A stretch of 64,000 bases of DNA from SAR324 cluster bacterium (GCA_015231825.1 JADGAV010000001.1:316248-380247); one strand, 5' to 3'; counted from the stretch's first letter, positions 45,455-55,606 are shown. The notes: a model not told the origin generated them from the letters alone. Program-made: numbers and translations.

Positions 45455-47137
45455 ATGACAAGAGAACAGAAGACCCGTGAAAGATGGAAATTTGTTGAAT
45501 CCCGAGAAACCTGGAAAAAATTGTATGAAGAGCAGATCGATTCAAACAAAGAAATTTTTAATCGATCCGGAATTCCTATAAACCCGCTTTATACTCCAGA
45601 AGACTGGGAGGAACAGCAATACACCGAAAGGCTTGGATTTCCAGGGCAATTCCCGATGACCCGAGGAATTTATCCATCCATGCATCGAGGACGAACCTGG
45701 AGTCAGCGTCAGTTGATTGGCCTGGGAACCCCAGACGATTATAATCGACGCCTGAAACAATTATTGAATGCCGGAGCGTCTGCAGTCAGTCTCATCCCAT
45801 GTAATTCCGGATTTCGCGGACTTGACTGCGATGAAGTTGATTCACGGCTGCTTGGAACCTGCGGTACAATCACCAACACCATTGGTGACATGGAAGATTG
45901 CTTCCGGAACGTAGATATTGCAAGGCTGTCAACGGCCATGAATGATCCGTCTCCTTTCACTTTGCTGGCTTTTTTAATTGGAGTTGCCAATCGCCGAAAT
46001 ATTCCCTTGAAGAACATCTCAGGAACTTCCAATCAGAGTGACTATATTTCTCATTTTGTTGCTAATCATATGTTCTTCCGCTTGTCTCTTTCCGGATCCC
46101 GCAGGATGCTGCTGGATCATATCGAATACTGCCAAAAAAACCTGCCATACTGGAATCCGATCTCGATAGTCGGGCAGCATATGCAGCAGGCGGGAGCCAC
46201 TCCTGCAGAAGCAATGGCGTTCACGTTGTCAACTGCAATACAGTATGCAGATGATTGTATTGAAAGAGGAATGGAACCGGACACGTTTTTACCTAGATTT
46301 TCGTTTTTCTTTGATATTTCAATCAGCATTTTTGAGGAAGTCGCAAAGTTTCGTTCCGGCAGACGTTTGTGGGCACAAATAACACGTGAACGATTCAATG
46401 CCAAAGATCCCAGATCCTGGAGGTTCAGATTTCATGGTCAGACTTCAGGAGTTGATCTCACTCGGCAGCAACCGCTGAACAATATTGCTCGAGTGACTGC
46501 ACAGGCGATTGCCGGGATTTTTGGAGGCCTGCAATCAATGCATACCGATTCATACGATGAAGTCATTTCAACACCCTCTGAGGAAGCGTCCAAAATTGCT
46601 GTTGCAACTCAAAATATACTCAAAGAAGAAGCCCGCCTTTGTGATGTGATTGATCCCCTGGCAGGGTCCTATTATGTCGAATCCCTTACCGATCAGATGG
46701 AAGATAAAATTTGTAGAACTATGAAGCATATCGAAGATGCAGGCGGTATGTACAAAGCCGTTGAATCAGGACTTGTTCAAACCATGATCGGAGAATCGGC
46801 TAAAGCATTTCAAGAGAAAGTTGACAATGGCGAACAAAAAATAATTGGTGTTAATTGTTTTCAGGAAAATCAGCAAATGGAAGCAAATTGCTCAATTGAT
46901 CGTCCCGAACCTGATCTGATTGATACCCATGTTGCCAAGTTTAAACGATTCAAAAAGGAACGCGATCAGGCCAAAGTCAATTCAGCACTTTCGAGTTTGC
47001 AAGAGGCTGCAAACAGCGAAACTAAAAATGTCTTTGAAAAAGTAGTTGATGCAGCCCATGCTGATGCGACGCATGGTGAAATTATTGCGGTATTGCGTCA
47101 GGAACTAGGTTTTGGCGAACCCTTGATTGTTGCATGA
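45455..47137 (+). CDS. Adenosylcobalamin-dependent acyl-CoA mutase large subunit, non-canonical substrate site
   Basis: A 560-residue TIM-barrel subunit from the ATG at 45455 (GAGGAG site). The mutase backbone is clear: [86 protein letters not shown] and the YYVE C-terminal segment. Sites that define methylmalonyl-CoA mutase are changed by my alignment: Tyr89 is Leu (RQLIGL, residue 87), Arg207, which binds the substrate carboxylate, is Ala (FVANH, 203), and Tyr243 before the conserved His is Gln (GQHMQQ, 241-242). HCM has Ile and ICM has Phe at the Tyr89 site. So it is probably a carbon-skeleton mutase for a CoA thioester that is neither methylmalonyl nor, clearly, isobutyryl or hydroxyisobutyryl. 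Confidence 0.88.
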   Translation: MTREQKTRERWKFVESRETWKKLYEEQIDSNKEIFNRSGIPINPLYTPEDWEEQQYTERLGFPGQFPMTRGIYPSMHRGRTWSQRQLIGLGTPDDYNRRLKQLLNAGASAVSLIPCNSGFRGLDCDEVDSRLLGTCGTITNTIGDMEDCFRNVDIARLSTAMNDPSPFTLLAFLIGVANRRNIPLKNISGTSNQSDYISHFVANHMFFRLSLSGSRRMLLDHIEYCQKNLPYWNPISIVGQHMQQAGATPAEAMAFTLSTAIQYADDCIERGMEPDTFLPRFSFFFDISISIFEEVAKFRSGRRLWAQITRERFNAKDPRSWRFRFHGQTSGVDLTRQQPLNNIARVTAQAIAGIFGGLQSMHTDSYDEVISTPSEEASKIAVATQNILKEEARLCDVIDPLAGSYYVESLTDQMEDKICRTMKHIEDAGGMYKAVESGLVQTMIGESAKAFQEKVDNGEQKIIGVNCFQENQQMEANCSIDRPEPDLIDTHVAKFKRFKKERDQAKVNSALSSLQEAANSETKNVFEKVVDAAHADATHGEIIAVLRQELGFGEPLIVA

Positions 47138-48084
47138 AAAAAATACCGGACTCAAAACTCATTAATCTTTATGATCGTCTGATACAAGGAGAATCTGCCG
47201 CTCTGGCAAGAATAATTACCTACTTTGAAAATGAACTTCCGGCGACTGTTGAAATCAGCCGACTCATTCAGGGAAACTTGGGAAAAGCAATGGTGATTGG
47301 AATCACCGGAGCTCCAGGAGCAGGTAAATCGACTCTGATCAATGCTTATATTCGGGAATTGCGAAAACGGAAACTTTCAGTTGCTGTCGCTGCCGTGGAT
47401 CCCTCCAGTCCTGTAACCGGCGGTGCGATTCTAGGCGATCGGATCCGAATGTCAGAACATGCATCTGATCCCGATGTTTTTATCCGCTCCTTGTCATCAA
47501 GGGGAAAAAGCGGAGGACTTTCTGAATACATCGGGAACATTATTGATGTCATGGACGCCGCTGGAAAGGAAGTTGTCCTTGTTGAAACTGTAGGAACGGG
47601 ACAATCTGAAGTCGAAATTGCTGAGATTGCGGATGTCAGTGTTGTCCTTTGTCCTCCCGGCTTGGGAGACGGGATTCAAGCGATCAAATCGGGAATTTTA
47701 GAAATTGGAGATTTTTTGGTTGTCAACAAGGCAGATTTGCCTTTTGCAGAAAAGACGGTGCTGGAATTGAAATCAGCCCTGGAATTGCGAAAAGAAAAAG
47801 CGGTCATTCCTGTTTTCAGTACAGTGGCTACAACAGGAGAAGGGGTTTCTTCTCTAGTCGATGCAGTAGCTTCCTGCTTTTATCAGATTTCCCGGGATCG
47901 TCATTCTCACCACCACAAACGCATTTTGAAACGAGTTGCAGACACAGCCACTCGCAACATGAAGAATTATATTTTGAAGTTGAGCGAGGCTGCAAAGACG
48001 TCCCTTTGTGAAAAAGTCCAAAGCGGCGAACTGACAACCGATCAGGCCGCAGATCTTTGTTTTAAAGAGTATATTCAGAAATGA
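47134..48084 (+). CDS. meaB: MeaB/ArgK-type GTPase, mutase chaperone
   Basis: A 316-residue G3E GTPase. Walker A is [38 protein letters not shown] is the family hallmark between the nucleotide-binding and switch regions; NKAD is the guanine-specificity motif. MeaB proteins load and protect adenosylcobalamin on B12 mutases. The start overlaps the mutase large-subunit stop by 4 bases (ATGA), so the chaperone is coupled to its client. Confidence 0.93.
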   Translation: MKKIPDSKLINLYDRLIQGESAALARIITYFENELPATVEISRLIQGNLGKAMVIGITGAPGAGKSTLINAYIRELRKRKLSVAVAAVDPSSPVTGGAILGDRIRMSEHASDPDVFIRSLSSRGKSGGLSEYIGNIIDVMDAAGKEVVLVETVGTGQSEVEIAEIADVSVVLCPPGLGDGIQAIKSGILEIGDFLVVNKADLPFAEKTVLELKSALELRKEKAVIPVFSTVATTGEGVSSLVDAVASCFYQISRDRHSHHHKRILKRVADTATRNMKNYILKLSEAAKTSLCEKVQSGELTTDQAADLCFKEYIQK

Positions 48085-48150
48085 AATTTTTAATCTGAAA
48101 AAGGTATTGAAACGTGAAAATGACCGAATTAGTACAATGAGGAGCCCATC

Positions 48151-49293
48151 ATGATCTCACCCTATTTTACTGAAGAACATCAAATGTTGAGGGAAACTTT
48201 ACGCCGTTTCGTTGAAAAGGAAATCGTCCCCTATGGAGAAACATGGGAAGAAGAAGGAGTCGTTCCTCGAGAGCTGTTGAAAAAAATGGGAAACTTGGGT
48301 TTGCTCGGACTGACTTTTGAGGAAGAATACGGAGGAGGAGGAATGGACACTCTTGCTACCGTTGTTTTAGCAGAAGAATTGGCTCGTTCCAGTTTTGGGG
48401 GAGTCACCGTGACTGTCCTGGTTCACACTGACATGGCATCTCCGCACTTAGCCAATGCGGGAACACCGGAACAGAAAAAAAAGTATCTCCCTTCACTGAT
48501 TAGCGGGGATTTGGTGTCCGCAGTTTGCATCACGGAACCCGCGGCAGGTTCGGATGTGGCAGGAATTCGCACGAGTGCGCGGAAAGAGGGGGAAGAATGG
48601 GTTCTTAATGGCAGTAAAATCTTTATTACTAATGGAGTACATGGCGATATCTTTTTTGTTGCTGCCAAGACCAATCCTGAAGCAGCGGGAGCGCATGGGA
48701 TTTCCATGTTCATACTAGAAAAAGGAATGGCAGGGTTCACGGTCGGACGGAGTTTGAAAAAACACGGATGGTGCAGTTCGGATACGGCAGAACTATTTTT
48801 TGATAATGTTCGCGTCCCGCATGGCAACTTGTTGGGGACGGAAAATCATGGTTTTTATTCGGTCATGAAAAATTTTCAAAATGAACGGATCGCCCTCGCC
48901 ACCATGGCCGTTGGAGAAGCGCAAAAAGCGATGGAAATCACCATCGAATACGTTAAGAACCGGGAGGCATTTGGCAAAACTCTCTATGACAATGCTGCAG
49001 TCCGCCAAAAACTGGCTGTGATGCAGACCAAAGTCAGCATGACTCGAAATTTCGTCTACCAGGTTGCCTGGTTGGACAGTCAGGGAGTTGACTGTATCAA
49101 AGAAGTTTCAATGGCAAAAGCATTTGCCGGTGAGATGGTAAACGAAGTGATGTATGCCTGTGTTCAGCTGCATGGAGGGATGGGTTATATGAAAGAAAGC
49201 GTTATTGAAAGGATGTCACGTGATGCTCGGGTTCAGTCTATAGGCGGAGGTGCTACTGAAGTCATGTACGAAGAAGTAGCTAAACGTCTCTGA
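48151..49293 (+). CDS. Acyl-CoA dehydrogenase family protein
   Basis: A 380-residue FAD enzyme. The N-terminal helical domain is followed by the FAD/substrate segment AVCITEPAAGSDVAGIRTSARKEG and NGSKIFITNG, the beta-domain, and the C-terminal bundle with NREAFGKTL, QLHGGMGYMKE and the SIGGGATEVMYEEVA end. It starts with a GAGGAG site 66 bases after meaB. Its position suggests that it oxidises the acyl-CoA made or used by the mutase. Confidence 0.92.
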   Translation: MISPYFTEEHQMLRETLRRFVEKEIVPYGETWEEEGVVPRELLKKMGNLGLLGLTFEEEYGGGGMDTLATVVLAEELARSSFGGVTVTVLVHTDMASPHLANAGTPEQKKKYLPSLISGDLVSAVCITEPAAGSDVAGIRTSARKEGEEWVLNGSKIFITNGVHGDIFFVAAKTNPEAAGAHGISMFILEKGMAGFTVGRSLKKHGWCSSDTAELFFDNVRVPHGNLLGTENHGFYSVMKNFQNERIALATMAVGEAQKAMEITIEYVKNREAFGKTLYDNAAVRQKLAVMQTKVSMTRNFVYQVAWLDSQGVDCIKEVSMAKAFAGEMVNEVMYACVQLHGGMGYMKESVIERMSRDARVQSIGGGATEVMYEEVAKRL

Positions 49294-49714
49294 TTCTGGA
49301 AAAGAGATGAAATTGATCGTGACACCCGGATGCTTTCAAAGAAAAATCTATTTCTGTGAAAATCTAAGAATTGGAGGAAAATACAAGAAATAAATTACAG
49401 AAGTCAATGAAATAGTGTAGAGTACTTCAGGAAGCAGATGTAACAGAAAATCAATTAATTTTGTGTAAGCGAACATTGTGAAAATAAAGAATTTGGATGT
49501 TAAATTTCGTCAGAATTTTTTCAGTATCAAAGTCTTTGTTGAACGAATCCATTATTCCAGTAAAAACACAACGTTGTTTTAAAAAATTAATATCTCCCAG
49601 ATGCTGTTGTGAAGTTTAAACTCAGGATTCAAGAGAAAAAGTTTTAAGTTCTCGAAGGCTGAATTTGGGTATATTTTCGAGATCAATTAGACCCCGTTAT
49701 CAAGAGGAGGTAAG
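49294..49714. other. 421-bp region before the pentapeptide-repeat gene
   Basis: AT-rich, no supportable gene. It should contain the pentapeptide gene's promoter. No hairpin followed by a T-run was found downstream of the acyl-CoA dehydrogenase. Confidence 0.3.
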
Positions 49715-50338
49715 ATGATAGAGGAAAAAGAGCTTAAAGACATTATGGAGCAGCACAAATTGTGGATTGATTCAAAAGGTGAAGAAGGAAAGCAGGCAGA
49801 CCTGCGAGGCGCGGACCTTGAAGAAAAAGATCTTCGTGGAGCTCGTCTCAACAAAGCCAATCTCAGGAATGACAATTTAATGGGTGCCAACCTGGAAGGA
49901 GCGAAGTTGAGGAAAGCGAATCTGGAAGGGGCCGATTTGCGTGGTGCAAACCTTACAGGGACAAATCTTCGATACGCTAATCTTAATCACACGGATCTTA
50001 GTGGGGTTAACTTCAACGGTGCAGATCTTAACAACGCTTACCTTGAAGGAGCGGATTTGAGTAAGGCCAATTTGAGTAAAGTTAACCTGAGCAATGCCAA
50101 CTTGAGCAATGCCAACCTTAAAGAAGCAGATCTAAGCGGTGCCTATTTGAGTGATGCATTTCTTTCAAGTGCCAATCTTAGTGGAGCCAATCTCAGTGGG
50201 GCTTATTTAAGGCGTGCTGATTTAGAAGAAACGAATCTCAAGAAAGCCGATCTTCGTGGAGCAGATTTAGAAGAAGCGGATCTGCAGGAAGCGGATCTCA
50301 AAGGTGCCGACCTCAGAGGTGCCATTGGTTTGGAATGA
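49715..50338 (+). CDS. Pentapeptide-repeat protein with 35 uninterrupted repeats
   Basis: A 207-residue protein. A 27-residue helical leader (MEQHKLWIDSKGEEGKQ type, common in this family) is followed by exactly 35 in-register pentapeptides (residues 28-202) of A(D/N)LxG form without a single insertion. This predicts a right-handed square beta-helix of about nine coils, close to the size of DNA-mimic Qnr-like proteins. The charge is mixed, with no strong acidic face that I can assert. The repeats at DNA level are imperfect. An AGGAGG site precedes the ATG. Function unknown. Confidence 0.9.
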   Translation: MIEEKELKDIMEQHKLWIDSKGEEGKQADLRGADLEEKDLRGARLNKANLRNDNLMGANLEGAKLRKANLEGADLRGANLTGTNLRYANLNHTDLSGVNFNGADLNNAYLEGADLSKANLSKVNLSNANLSNANLKEADLSGAYLSDAFLSSANLSGANLSGAYLRRADLEETNLKKADLRGADLEEADLQEADLKGADLRGAIGLE

Positions 50339-50463
50339 ATCCACCCGGCTTGTCTCAAAAAGGAATTAGATATTTCTAAAATCAATGGCTGAGGGTTAGC
50401 TCTATATTCAGCAGTCGCGTTCCCTCGGCCTTGATCTCCTGCAGCCTACCTCGATTGATCTTA

Positions 50464-50649
50464 TCAAACAAATGATAAATCCCTGATGTCTTCGTAAGCG
50501 GATGATGGAACGGGAATAGAATTTTTTTCCTCAGCGACTTGTGGGGGATAAATCTTTATAGTTCCTCCCCTCTCCAAGAACTCTTTGAGTGCAAAATTTA
50601 TTTCTTGACGCGTGATTGCTTTTTCAGAATAAATGTCTAACGTTTGCAT
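50464..50649 (-). CDS. Small conserved-type protein (61 aa)
   Basis: A 61-residue protein from the ATG at 50649, which has a GGAGAAAGCTC site. The segment ITRQEINFALKEFLERGGTIKIYPP carries the motif 'AxxxFLxRGGxIxxxPP' seen in several small proteobacterial proteins. The frame is open further upstream, but without a family resemblance or ribosome site. No function known. Confidence 0.6.
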   Translation of the reverse strand: MQTLDIYSEKAITRQEINFALKEFLERGGTIKIYPPQVAEEKNSIPVPSSAYEDIRDLSFV

Positions 50650-50939
50650 GAGCTTTCTCCAAATAATCGATTTAAAGATTAATACATTTTTACTGATTCT
50701 AGCGGTTTGTGCAGAAAATTCTTTTCGACGCTGTAACAAAATGTAACAATTTGTATCATGACGCTTGTCGAGAAAGCCGAATTTCTTGCTGTATTGTATC
50801 AAATCCTGAATCTTCGATCGAAACAGAGAAAGTACTGCCTTTACTAGAGACTGGAGTCTACCGGGGCCTGGGTTCAGCAGATGCATGCAGTCCCTGATAT
50901 AGAAATCTTGTCCGGCTAAAAAAACGTTAGGAATTCAGT

Positions 50940-51479
50940 ATGCACAGGAAAAAGTTACTGGATTTGTTGAGCACGTACCATCGAGAATATCCGATGGAAA
51001 ATGCGACAACGGATCAATTTATCTATTTTGTTTCTGATCACAAAGATTGTTTTGAGCGGTCTTTTAAGAAAGGTCATATTACCGGTTCCGCCTGGCTTGT
51101 TAATAAAAAGGGGACCCATGTCTTATTGACACACCACAAAAAATTAAATAAATGGTTGCAGCTTGGAGGGCATTCTGACGGAAATCCGGATCCGCAGGCT
51201 GTTGCTTTCAAGGAACTCTGTGAAGAATCGGGGTTGAGGGACGTTACGCCTGTTTGGGAGCAAATATTTGACCTGGACATCCATTTGATTCCTCAACGGG
51301 AAAATGAGGAAGAACATTTTCACTATGATGTTCGATTTGCATTTCGTGTGCTTGGTTCGGAAGAATATGAGGTCAGTGGGGAATCTCATGATTTGTCATG
51401 GGTAAAAATCTCTAGTATGGGATCTGTGACTCAGGAGATTTCAATGCTCCGAATGGCACGGAAATGGTTGAATTCCTAG
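50940..51479 (+). CDS. Nudix hydrolase
   Basis: A 179-residue hydrolase of nucleoside diphosphate-linked compounds. The Nudix box lies at residues 77-99, ending in KELCEESGL; the usual first Glu of the box is Asp and the Arg of REL is Lys, both tolerated in some subfamilies. A short N-terminal helical part and a typical C-terminal SWVKISSM loop complete it. The start is ATG. Confidence 0.85.
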   Translation: MHRKKLLDLLSTYHREYPMENATTDQFIYFVSDHKDCFERSFKKGHITGSAWLVNKKGTHVLLTHHKKLNKWLQLGGHSDGNPDPQAVAFKELCEESGLRDVTPVWEQIFDLDIHLIPQRENEEEHFHYDVRFAFRVLGSEEYEVSGESHDLSWVKISSMGSVTQEISMLRMARKWLNS

Positions 51480-51560
51480 ATGCTGCTCATTGAAAACCTC
51501 AACAGGATTCTGATGTGCTATTTTCGACAATAAAAATAGGATGTTACAGGAAATAAAAAA

Positions 51561-51722
51561 ATTGTTTTCAGTATTAGGGAACGCGGTTTTGCGACAGGAT
51601 TTTTCGATGCTGAGGCATTAAAAGCGGAGGATATTTCAAATCTTAAGGATTTTATGAAAATGTTTAAGCGGAAGGGCAAGATTATTGTTAGCGTCCGGAA
51701 TGAAAGGGAAAAAAACGGATAG
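51561..51722 (+). pseudogene. Short open frame, possible remnant or ATT-initiated small protein
   Basis: A 53-codon frame that opens at 51540 right after a TAG, without an ATG, GTG or TTG start until codon 32. Its peptide, from ATT at 51561, starts VFSIRERGFATGFFDAEA after the first Ile and is rich in Lys near the end. ACAGGAAATAAAAAA precedes the ATT. It may be the 3' remnant of a gene or an unusual ATT start. A hairpin terminator follows within 40 bases. Confidence 0.3.
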
Positions 51723-51759
51723 CTCTATTGTTTGATTGAACCTTCAGACGGGACAGGTT

Positions 51760-51786
51760 AGAGGGGACTTTTTTAGTCCCCCCTCT
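51760..51786 (+). terminator. Hairpin, putative Rho-independent terminator
   Basis: AGAGGGGACT (51760-51769), a T5 loop, and AGTCCCCCCTCT (51775-51786) form a GC-rich stem with two extra C residues bulged. A short T-rich tail (TTTGT) follows on the plus strand. It lies between a plus-strand unit and the convergent cold-shock gene, so it may stop both. Confidence 0.55.
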
Positions 51787-51807
51787 TTGTCATAAAGGAA
51801 TCAAGAG

Positions 51808-52002
51808 TTAATCGGCTCGTTGAACTTCGACTGCACAAGGACCTTTCCTTCCTTGACCAACTTCAAAGGTGACCTTTTCCCCATCTCTAAGATCTTCACC
51901 TTGAACTTCTGAATGATGGACAAAGAGATCATTTCCATCTTCTTGTTCGATAAATCCATATCCTTTTTTAGAATTAAACCATTTTACTGTACCTTGAGGC
52001 AT
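51808..52002 (-). CDS. Cold-shock domain protein
   Basis: A 64-residue OB-fold RNA/DNA chaperone of the CspA family. Starts at the ATG at 52002 with AGGAG four bases upstream; the frame continues upstream without family sequence. RNP-1 is KGYGFIEQ and RNP-2 is DLFVHHS. The upstream gap is long, which would fit the long 5' leader common in csp genes. Confidence 0.93.
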   Translation of the reverse strand: MPQGTVKWFNSKKGYGFIEQEDGNDLFVHHSEVQGEDLRDGEKVTFEVGQGRKGPCAVEVQRAD

Positions 52003-52503
52003 AAGACTCCTAAGAAAAACTGTTAATAGATCTTGCGACAAAATCCCAGACCCCAATATCTCTACAGAGTCATTTGGAATTGAAAATCCTCGATCAGAAT
52101 GAATGCTTGAAACAAGCCATCTTACTCATAAAACAACTCTTTGTATCAAAATTTAAAAATTTATTCTACTTTTTTTTGTGACACGTCTTAAACTAATAGT
52201 CAACAAGATGGGGGATTGATTTAAATGGCTGAAAGTATAGATTAAAAGTAAATTGAAAGCAGAATTAGAGTATCAAATACCGGCTCTCATTCCATTTAAG
52301 AGAGACTGTTTTTTTATCCCCATTGGATCTTTTTCAGAACCGAGTCATTTTGTTGAATATAAGCTGTTTTTGCAAAACCCGACATCAGTGCACCGGATCA
52401 GGATAATTGGCTGGATAATTATTTTGTTAGTCGGTAAAAGCATGCATCGGCCCAGCGGGGATGCAGTCACGCTCTCCAGTTTCCAAATCAATTTTTATTC
52501 ACT
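52003..52503. other. 501-bp divergent intergenic region
   Basis: Between the csp gene (minus) and a hypothetical gene (plus). It should hold the csp promoter and leader. An 88-codon plus-strand frame (52253-52519) with a TTG start has no recognisable content and overlaps the next gene, so I leave it out. No cold-shock box was confidently identified. Confidence 0.3.
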
Positions 52504-53088
52504 ATGGATAAGTCATTAACCTTTGTATTGCAAGAAATTCGGAAAGGGAAACGGTCTGATTATCCAGACTATTTTATAGTTGTAAGGCAGATAGAAGGAT
52601 ATACTGCTACCATATCCCGCGAGCGAAACCTGAGTGTCTCCATTCATTATCATGACAATGGGATGTTAACCTTTGATCCTCAGCATGTCGATACTTTTGA
52701 AAATGTAAAACACACCGATTTGAGCCGATTGAACTTACTAAATATTTCGATCTCAATTGAAAAATCCTCTATTCTACTGGAAAATGAATTAAAAAATGAG
52801 ATTTATGATGACAAAATCACTTTATCCAGTTTTTTCAAAAAATATTTCGAACTGGAAATTAATGATGTAGAAAACACTTCTTCGTTCCAGTGGTTCACAA
52901 ATTTATTGAACACTGAAAAAGATCAACAATTTGTGCGTCATCATTTGGGCACAATCCGATATTTTCACGGGGATTTTGAATCACTGCAAGAATTTTTACT
53001 GGAAGGAAGCAGCAAGCATATTGACGAAGAAAATTCGTATTTCGAAGATCACCACGATTTAGATTTTGGGGATGAAGATGATTTTTGA
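52504..53088 (+). CDS. Hypothetical protein, unknown family
   Basis: A 194-residue protein I do not recognise. It starts LTFVLQEIRKGKRSDYPDY, has no signal peptide or membrane segment, and ends in a strongly acidic tail rich in Asp, Glu and His (residues about 172-194). Base composition is like its neighbours. It could bind metal through the tail, which is only a suggestion. Confidence 0.55.
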   Translation: MDKSLTFVLQEIRKGKRSDYPDYFIVVRQIEGYTATISRERNLSVSIHYHDNGMLTFDPQHVDTFENVKHTDLSRLNLLNISISIEKSSILLENELKNEIYDDKITLSSFFKKYFELEINDVENTSSFQWFTNLLNTEKDQQFVRHHLGTIRYFHGDFESLQEFLLEGSSKHIDEENSYFEDHHDLDFGDEDDF

Positions 53089-53189
53089 ATGGATCGGCTT
53101 TCTCCACAGACCCTTTCAATTTGGGGGTAGAGAAGTTTTCTTTCTTTTTGAAACATAAAGCAGGATCAATGGAAATTATTAAATAATTG

Positions 53190-53540
53190 TTACCATCCCA
53201 TTCGATATAGACCGAAATATACGACAAGTCCGCTGACGAGGCAAATGAGTATATTCTTTGTTTTATAAGTCACTCCACAAACTACGATTAACGCAACTAT
53301 CGTGGGAATTATTCCAGGTTTGATTCCAAAAATTCCATATTCTGTTGAATTGTTTAATTTTAAGGTTGTCAAGGAAATCAGCCCACCGAGGACTCCGTAA
53401 GACGCATATCCAAGAAAACGTGTCACAATCGATTCTTCAGAGAGGAATCGACGGGCAAAAAACAACGGAGCCGTTCTAATTAGGTAGGTAAGAACACCTG
53501 CTGCTAAAAGAGCCAGCCATAACAGGGTAGAATGCTGCAA
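53190..53540 (-). CDS. azlD: AzlD family branched-chain amino-acid transport subunit
   Basis: A 116-residue membrane protein with four hydrophobic segments. The AzlD pattern is seen in LTYLIRTAPLFFARRFLSEE and YASYGVLGGLISL. It is encoded 2 bases after the AzlC gene on the same strand. AzlCD exports branched-chain amino acids in characterised systems. Confidence 0.88.
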   Translation of the reverse strand: MQHSTLLWLALLAAGVLTYLIRTAPLFFARRFLSEESIVTRFLGYASYGVLGGLISLTTLKLNNSTEYGIFGIKPGIIPTIVALIVVCGVTYKTKNILICLVSGLVVYFGLYRMGW

Positions 53541-53542
53541 AA

Positions 53543-54268
53543 TTATGTGCTCCTCTTCTTAATGATCTGATCCGTATAAAGCACCACCAATCCGCTGATC
53601 GTTGCTCCTGCAATCAATCCTGCATTGGGATAGATTGATTCAATAAGCGGTGCGAGAATTAACCCCAGTAGTCCGGCAAAAACAGGTTTTTTCTGGGGCC
53701 AGGAGGCAGCTAATATATGGGTGAAGTAAATTGGCAAGAGCATGCGAAACATGGTCAGATAGCTTTGAGGAATGTTTCCTACCGCTGAAGCGCCTAAATA
53801 TGAACCGAGGATGGCGGTAGGGTAGGCCACTGAACAGACACCCAAATAGTAAGAAAAGGCGTGAGTTGAGGGATATCTTTGACAACGTGCAAAAGTGAGC
53901 GCAAAGGAAGTCGCACTCATGGTCTGAAAGGCAATGGCCAGGGTGATCTTTTTCTGTTCCCGGAAATGGGGGAGCAGGGCCGCCGACAAAAACATAAATC
54001 TTGCATTGACAATCACTGTTGTGACCAGCAGAGAAATCCAGGAGCCGCTGGCCAGCAAATCCATTGTGCCCAACTGAGAAGGACCGGAATAGACAACGAC
54101 GGTTCCCATGGTCATCACGAATCTCCCAAGTCCTTCTGCTTTATAAGCAGCACCGATAGCAATGAATAAAAAAATAAAATAAAAACAAGTCAGAATCCCT
54201 TCCTTTATTCCCAAATAATAATCACTGCCTTGAAATTTTTTCTTCTTTAAATGCTCGTAATTTTTCAA
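53543..54268 (-). CDS. azlC: AzlC family branched-chain amino-acid exporter
   Basis: A 241-residue membrane protein from the TTG at 54268. I choose it because GGAGGAG (complement of 54273-54280) sits eight bases upstream; the longer frame adds 26 residues that lack family character. Family motifs are YYLGIKEGI, SGPSQLGTMDLLASG and VNARFMFLSAALLPHF. It forms the large subunit of an AzlCD exporter. Confidence 0.88.
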   Translation of the reverse strand: MKNYEHLKKKKFQGSDYYLGIKEGILTCFYFIFLFIAIGAAYKAEGLGRFVMTMGTVVVYSGPSQLGTMDLLASGSWISLLVTTVIVNARFMFLSAALLPHFREQKKITLAIAFQTMSATSFALTFARCQRYPSTHAFSYYLGVCSVAYPTAILGSYLGASAVGNIPQSYLTMFRMLLPIYFTHILAASWPQKKPVFAGLLGLILAPLIESIYPNAGLIAGATISGLVVLYTDQIIKKRST

Positions 54269-54567
54269 ATGCCACTCCTCCGTGAAACCTACTGGGTCTG
54301 TCAAGAAGATGATCGTATTCTTTTTGGAAGGAAAGCTCAAATGCATCCTGTCACATTTATGAGAGGTTGAGAGTATTTTGCAGGCCTTGCCTGAAAGAAT
54401 CCTGGATTTGAGTCTTTAATAAGAAGAGCGGAAAATGGTCTTGAGCTAAGTTGCCCTAATAGAAAACTGGATTTGGAAGTCAAAATTGTCTAAGCTGGAA
54501 ATCCGCTTTAAGGATTCAAATCATCCAAAAAACAATATCCAGTTTCATAATTTCTAATAAGGTCACT

Positions 54568-55572
54568 ATGAAGTCTCCGCGTATTTTAACAACTGTCGTC
54601 GGTTCTTACCCCATACCAGATTGGTTAGTAAATGCCCCCTCGGAACAAGCTCTTGCGGATGCCACTCGGGTTGTTTTAAACACCCAGGAAACCGCTGGTA
54701 TTGACGTTGTTTGTGATGGGGAACTTTATCGTTTCGATATCAATCATCCCGAAACCAATGGGATGATTGAGTATTTTATTCTGCCAATGGGCGGAATTAG
54801 AAATAAAATTACATTTGATGAATTGATAGAATATCGAAGTCAAAAAGGAATGGGGTTTCGAACGAAACCCCCGGGAATCGTAGAAGGGCCCATTTCCGAC
54901 GGAACCCTGGATTTACCTCTGGCATGTCAACGAGCTGTTTCACTCACATCAAAGCCGCTTAAATTTACGCTGACCGGACCTCATATGTTGGCAAAAACAC
55001 TTATTGATGACTATTACAAAGATCTTCCTGAATTGACTTTCGCGATTGCTGAAGCACTGGCCAAACAGGTCAAACATTTGAAAGCATCAGTCATTCAGGT
55101 CGATGAAGCCAATTTGCCGGGTAATCCGGAAGAATGGAGCTGGGCATCTGAAGCCATCAACCACGTTTTGGATGCTGTTCAGGGAAAAGCGGCTGTGCAT
55201 CTTTGTTTTGGTAATTATGGTGGTCAGCGTATTCAAAGTGGGAGCTGGGACAAATTAATTGATTATTTGAACAGCCTGCATGTTGACCATATTGTGATGG
55301 AAACATGCAATCGCCCCTCAGAGGAACTTGAAGTTTTTAAGGAACTTCGCACCGAAATCGGATTTGGCCTAGGTGTCGTCGATGTTAAATCAACGGTTGT
55401 GGAGAGTGCCGATGAAATTGCCCAACGTCTGGAATGGGCCGTATCTATCTTAGGGGAAGGAAGGGTTCAATACATCCACCCGGATTGCGGGTTCTGGATG
55501 CTGAAACGCACAATTGCCGACGCAAAAATACGTGCTCTGTCTGCAGGACGTGATTTGTTTGAAGGTTCTTGA
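54568..55572 (+). CDS. Cobalamin-independent methionine synthase-like protein (MetE C-terminal family)
   Basis: A 334-residue protein of COG0620, containing only the C-terminal MetE-type zinc barrel. The start TTVVGSYPIPDWL and the zinc-ligand segments HLCFGNYGG, METCNRPS and YIHPDCGFW are visible. Such short homologues are not bound to have folate-dependent synthase activity and may transfer methyl groups from other donors. It is convergent with the ABC importer unit. The MetA-like gene at 12562 is far away. Confidence 0.88.
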   Translation: MKSPRILTTVVGSYPIPDWLVNAPSEQALADATRVVLNTQETAGIDVVCDGELYRFDINHPETNGMIEYFILPMGGIRNKITFDELIEYRSQKGMGFRTKPPGIVEGPISDGTLDLPLACQRAVSLTSKPLKFTLTGPHMLAKTLIDDYYKDLPELTFAIAEALAKQVKHLKASVIQVDEANLPGNPEEWSWASEAINHVLDAVQGKAAVHLCFGNYGGQRIQSGSWDKLIDYLNSLHVDHIVMETCNRPSEELEVFKELRTEIGFGLGVVDVKSTVVESADEIAQRLEWAVSILGEGRVQYIHPDCGFWMLKRTIADAKIRALSAGRDLFEGS

Positions 55573-55606
55573 AAAATACTGATTTGTGAAAAAAGCTTCG
55601 GACGGT

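Noticed and set aside
52253-52519. 88-codon plus-strand frame before the hypothetical gene
   Set aside because: TTG start, mixed hydrophobic content without a pattern, and overlap with the better-supported next gene.
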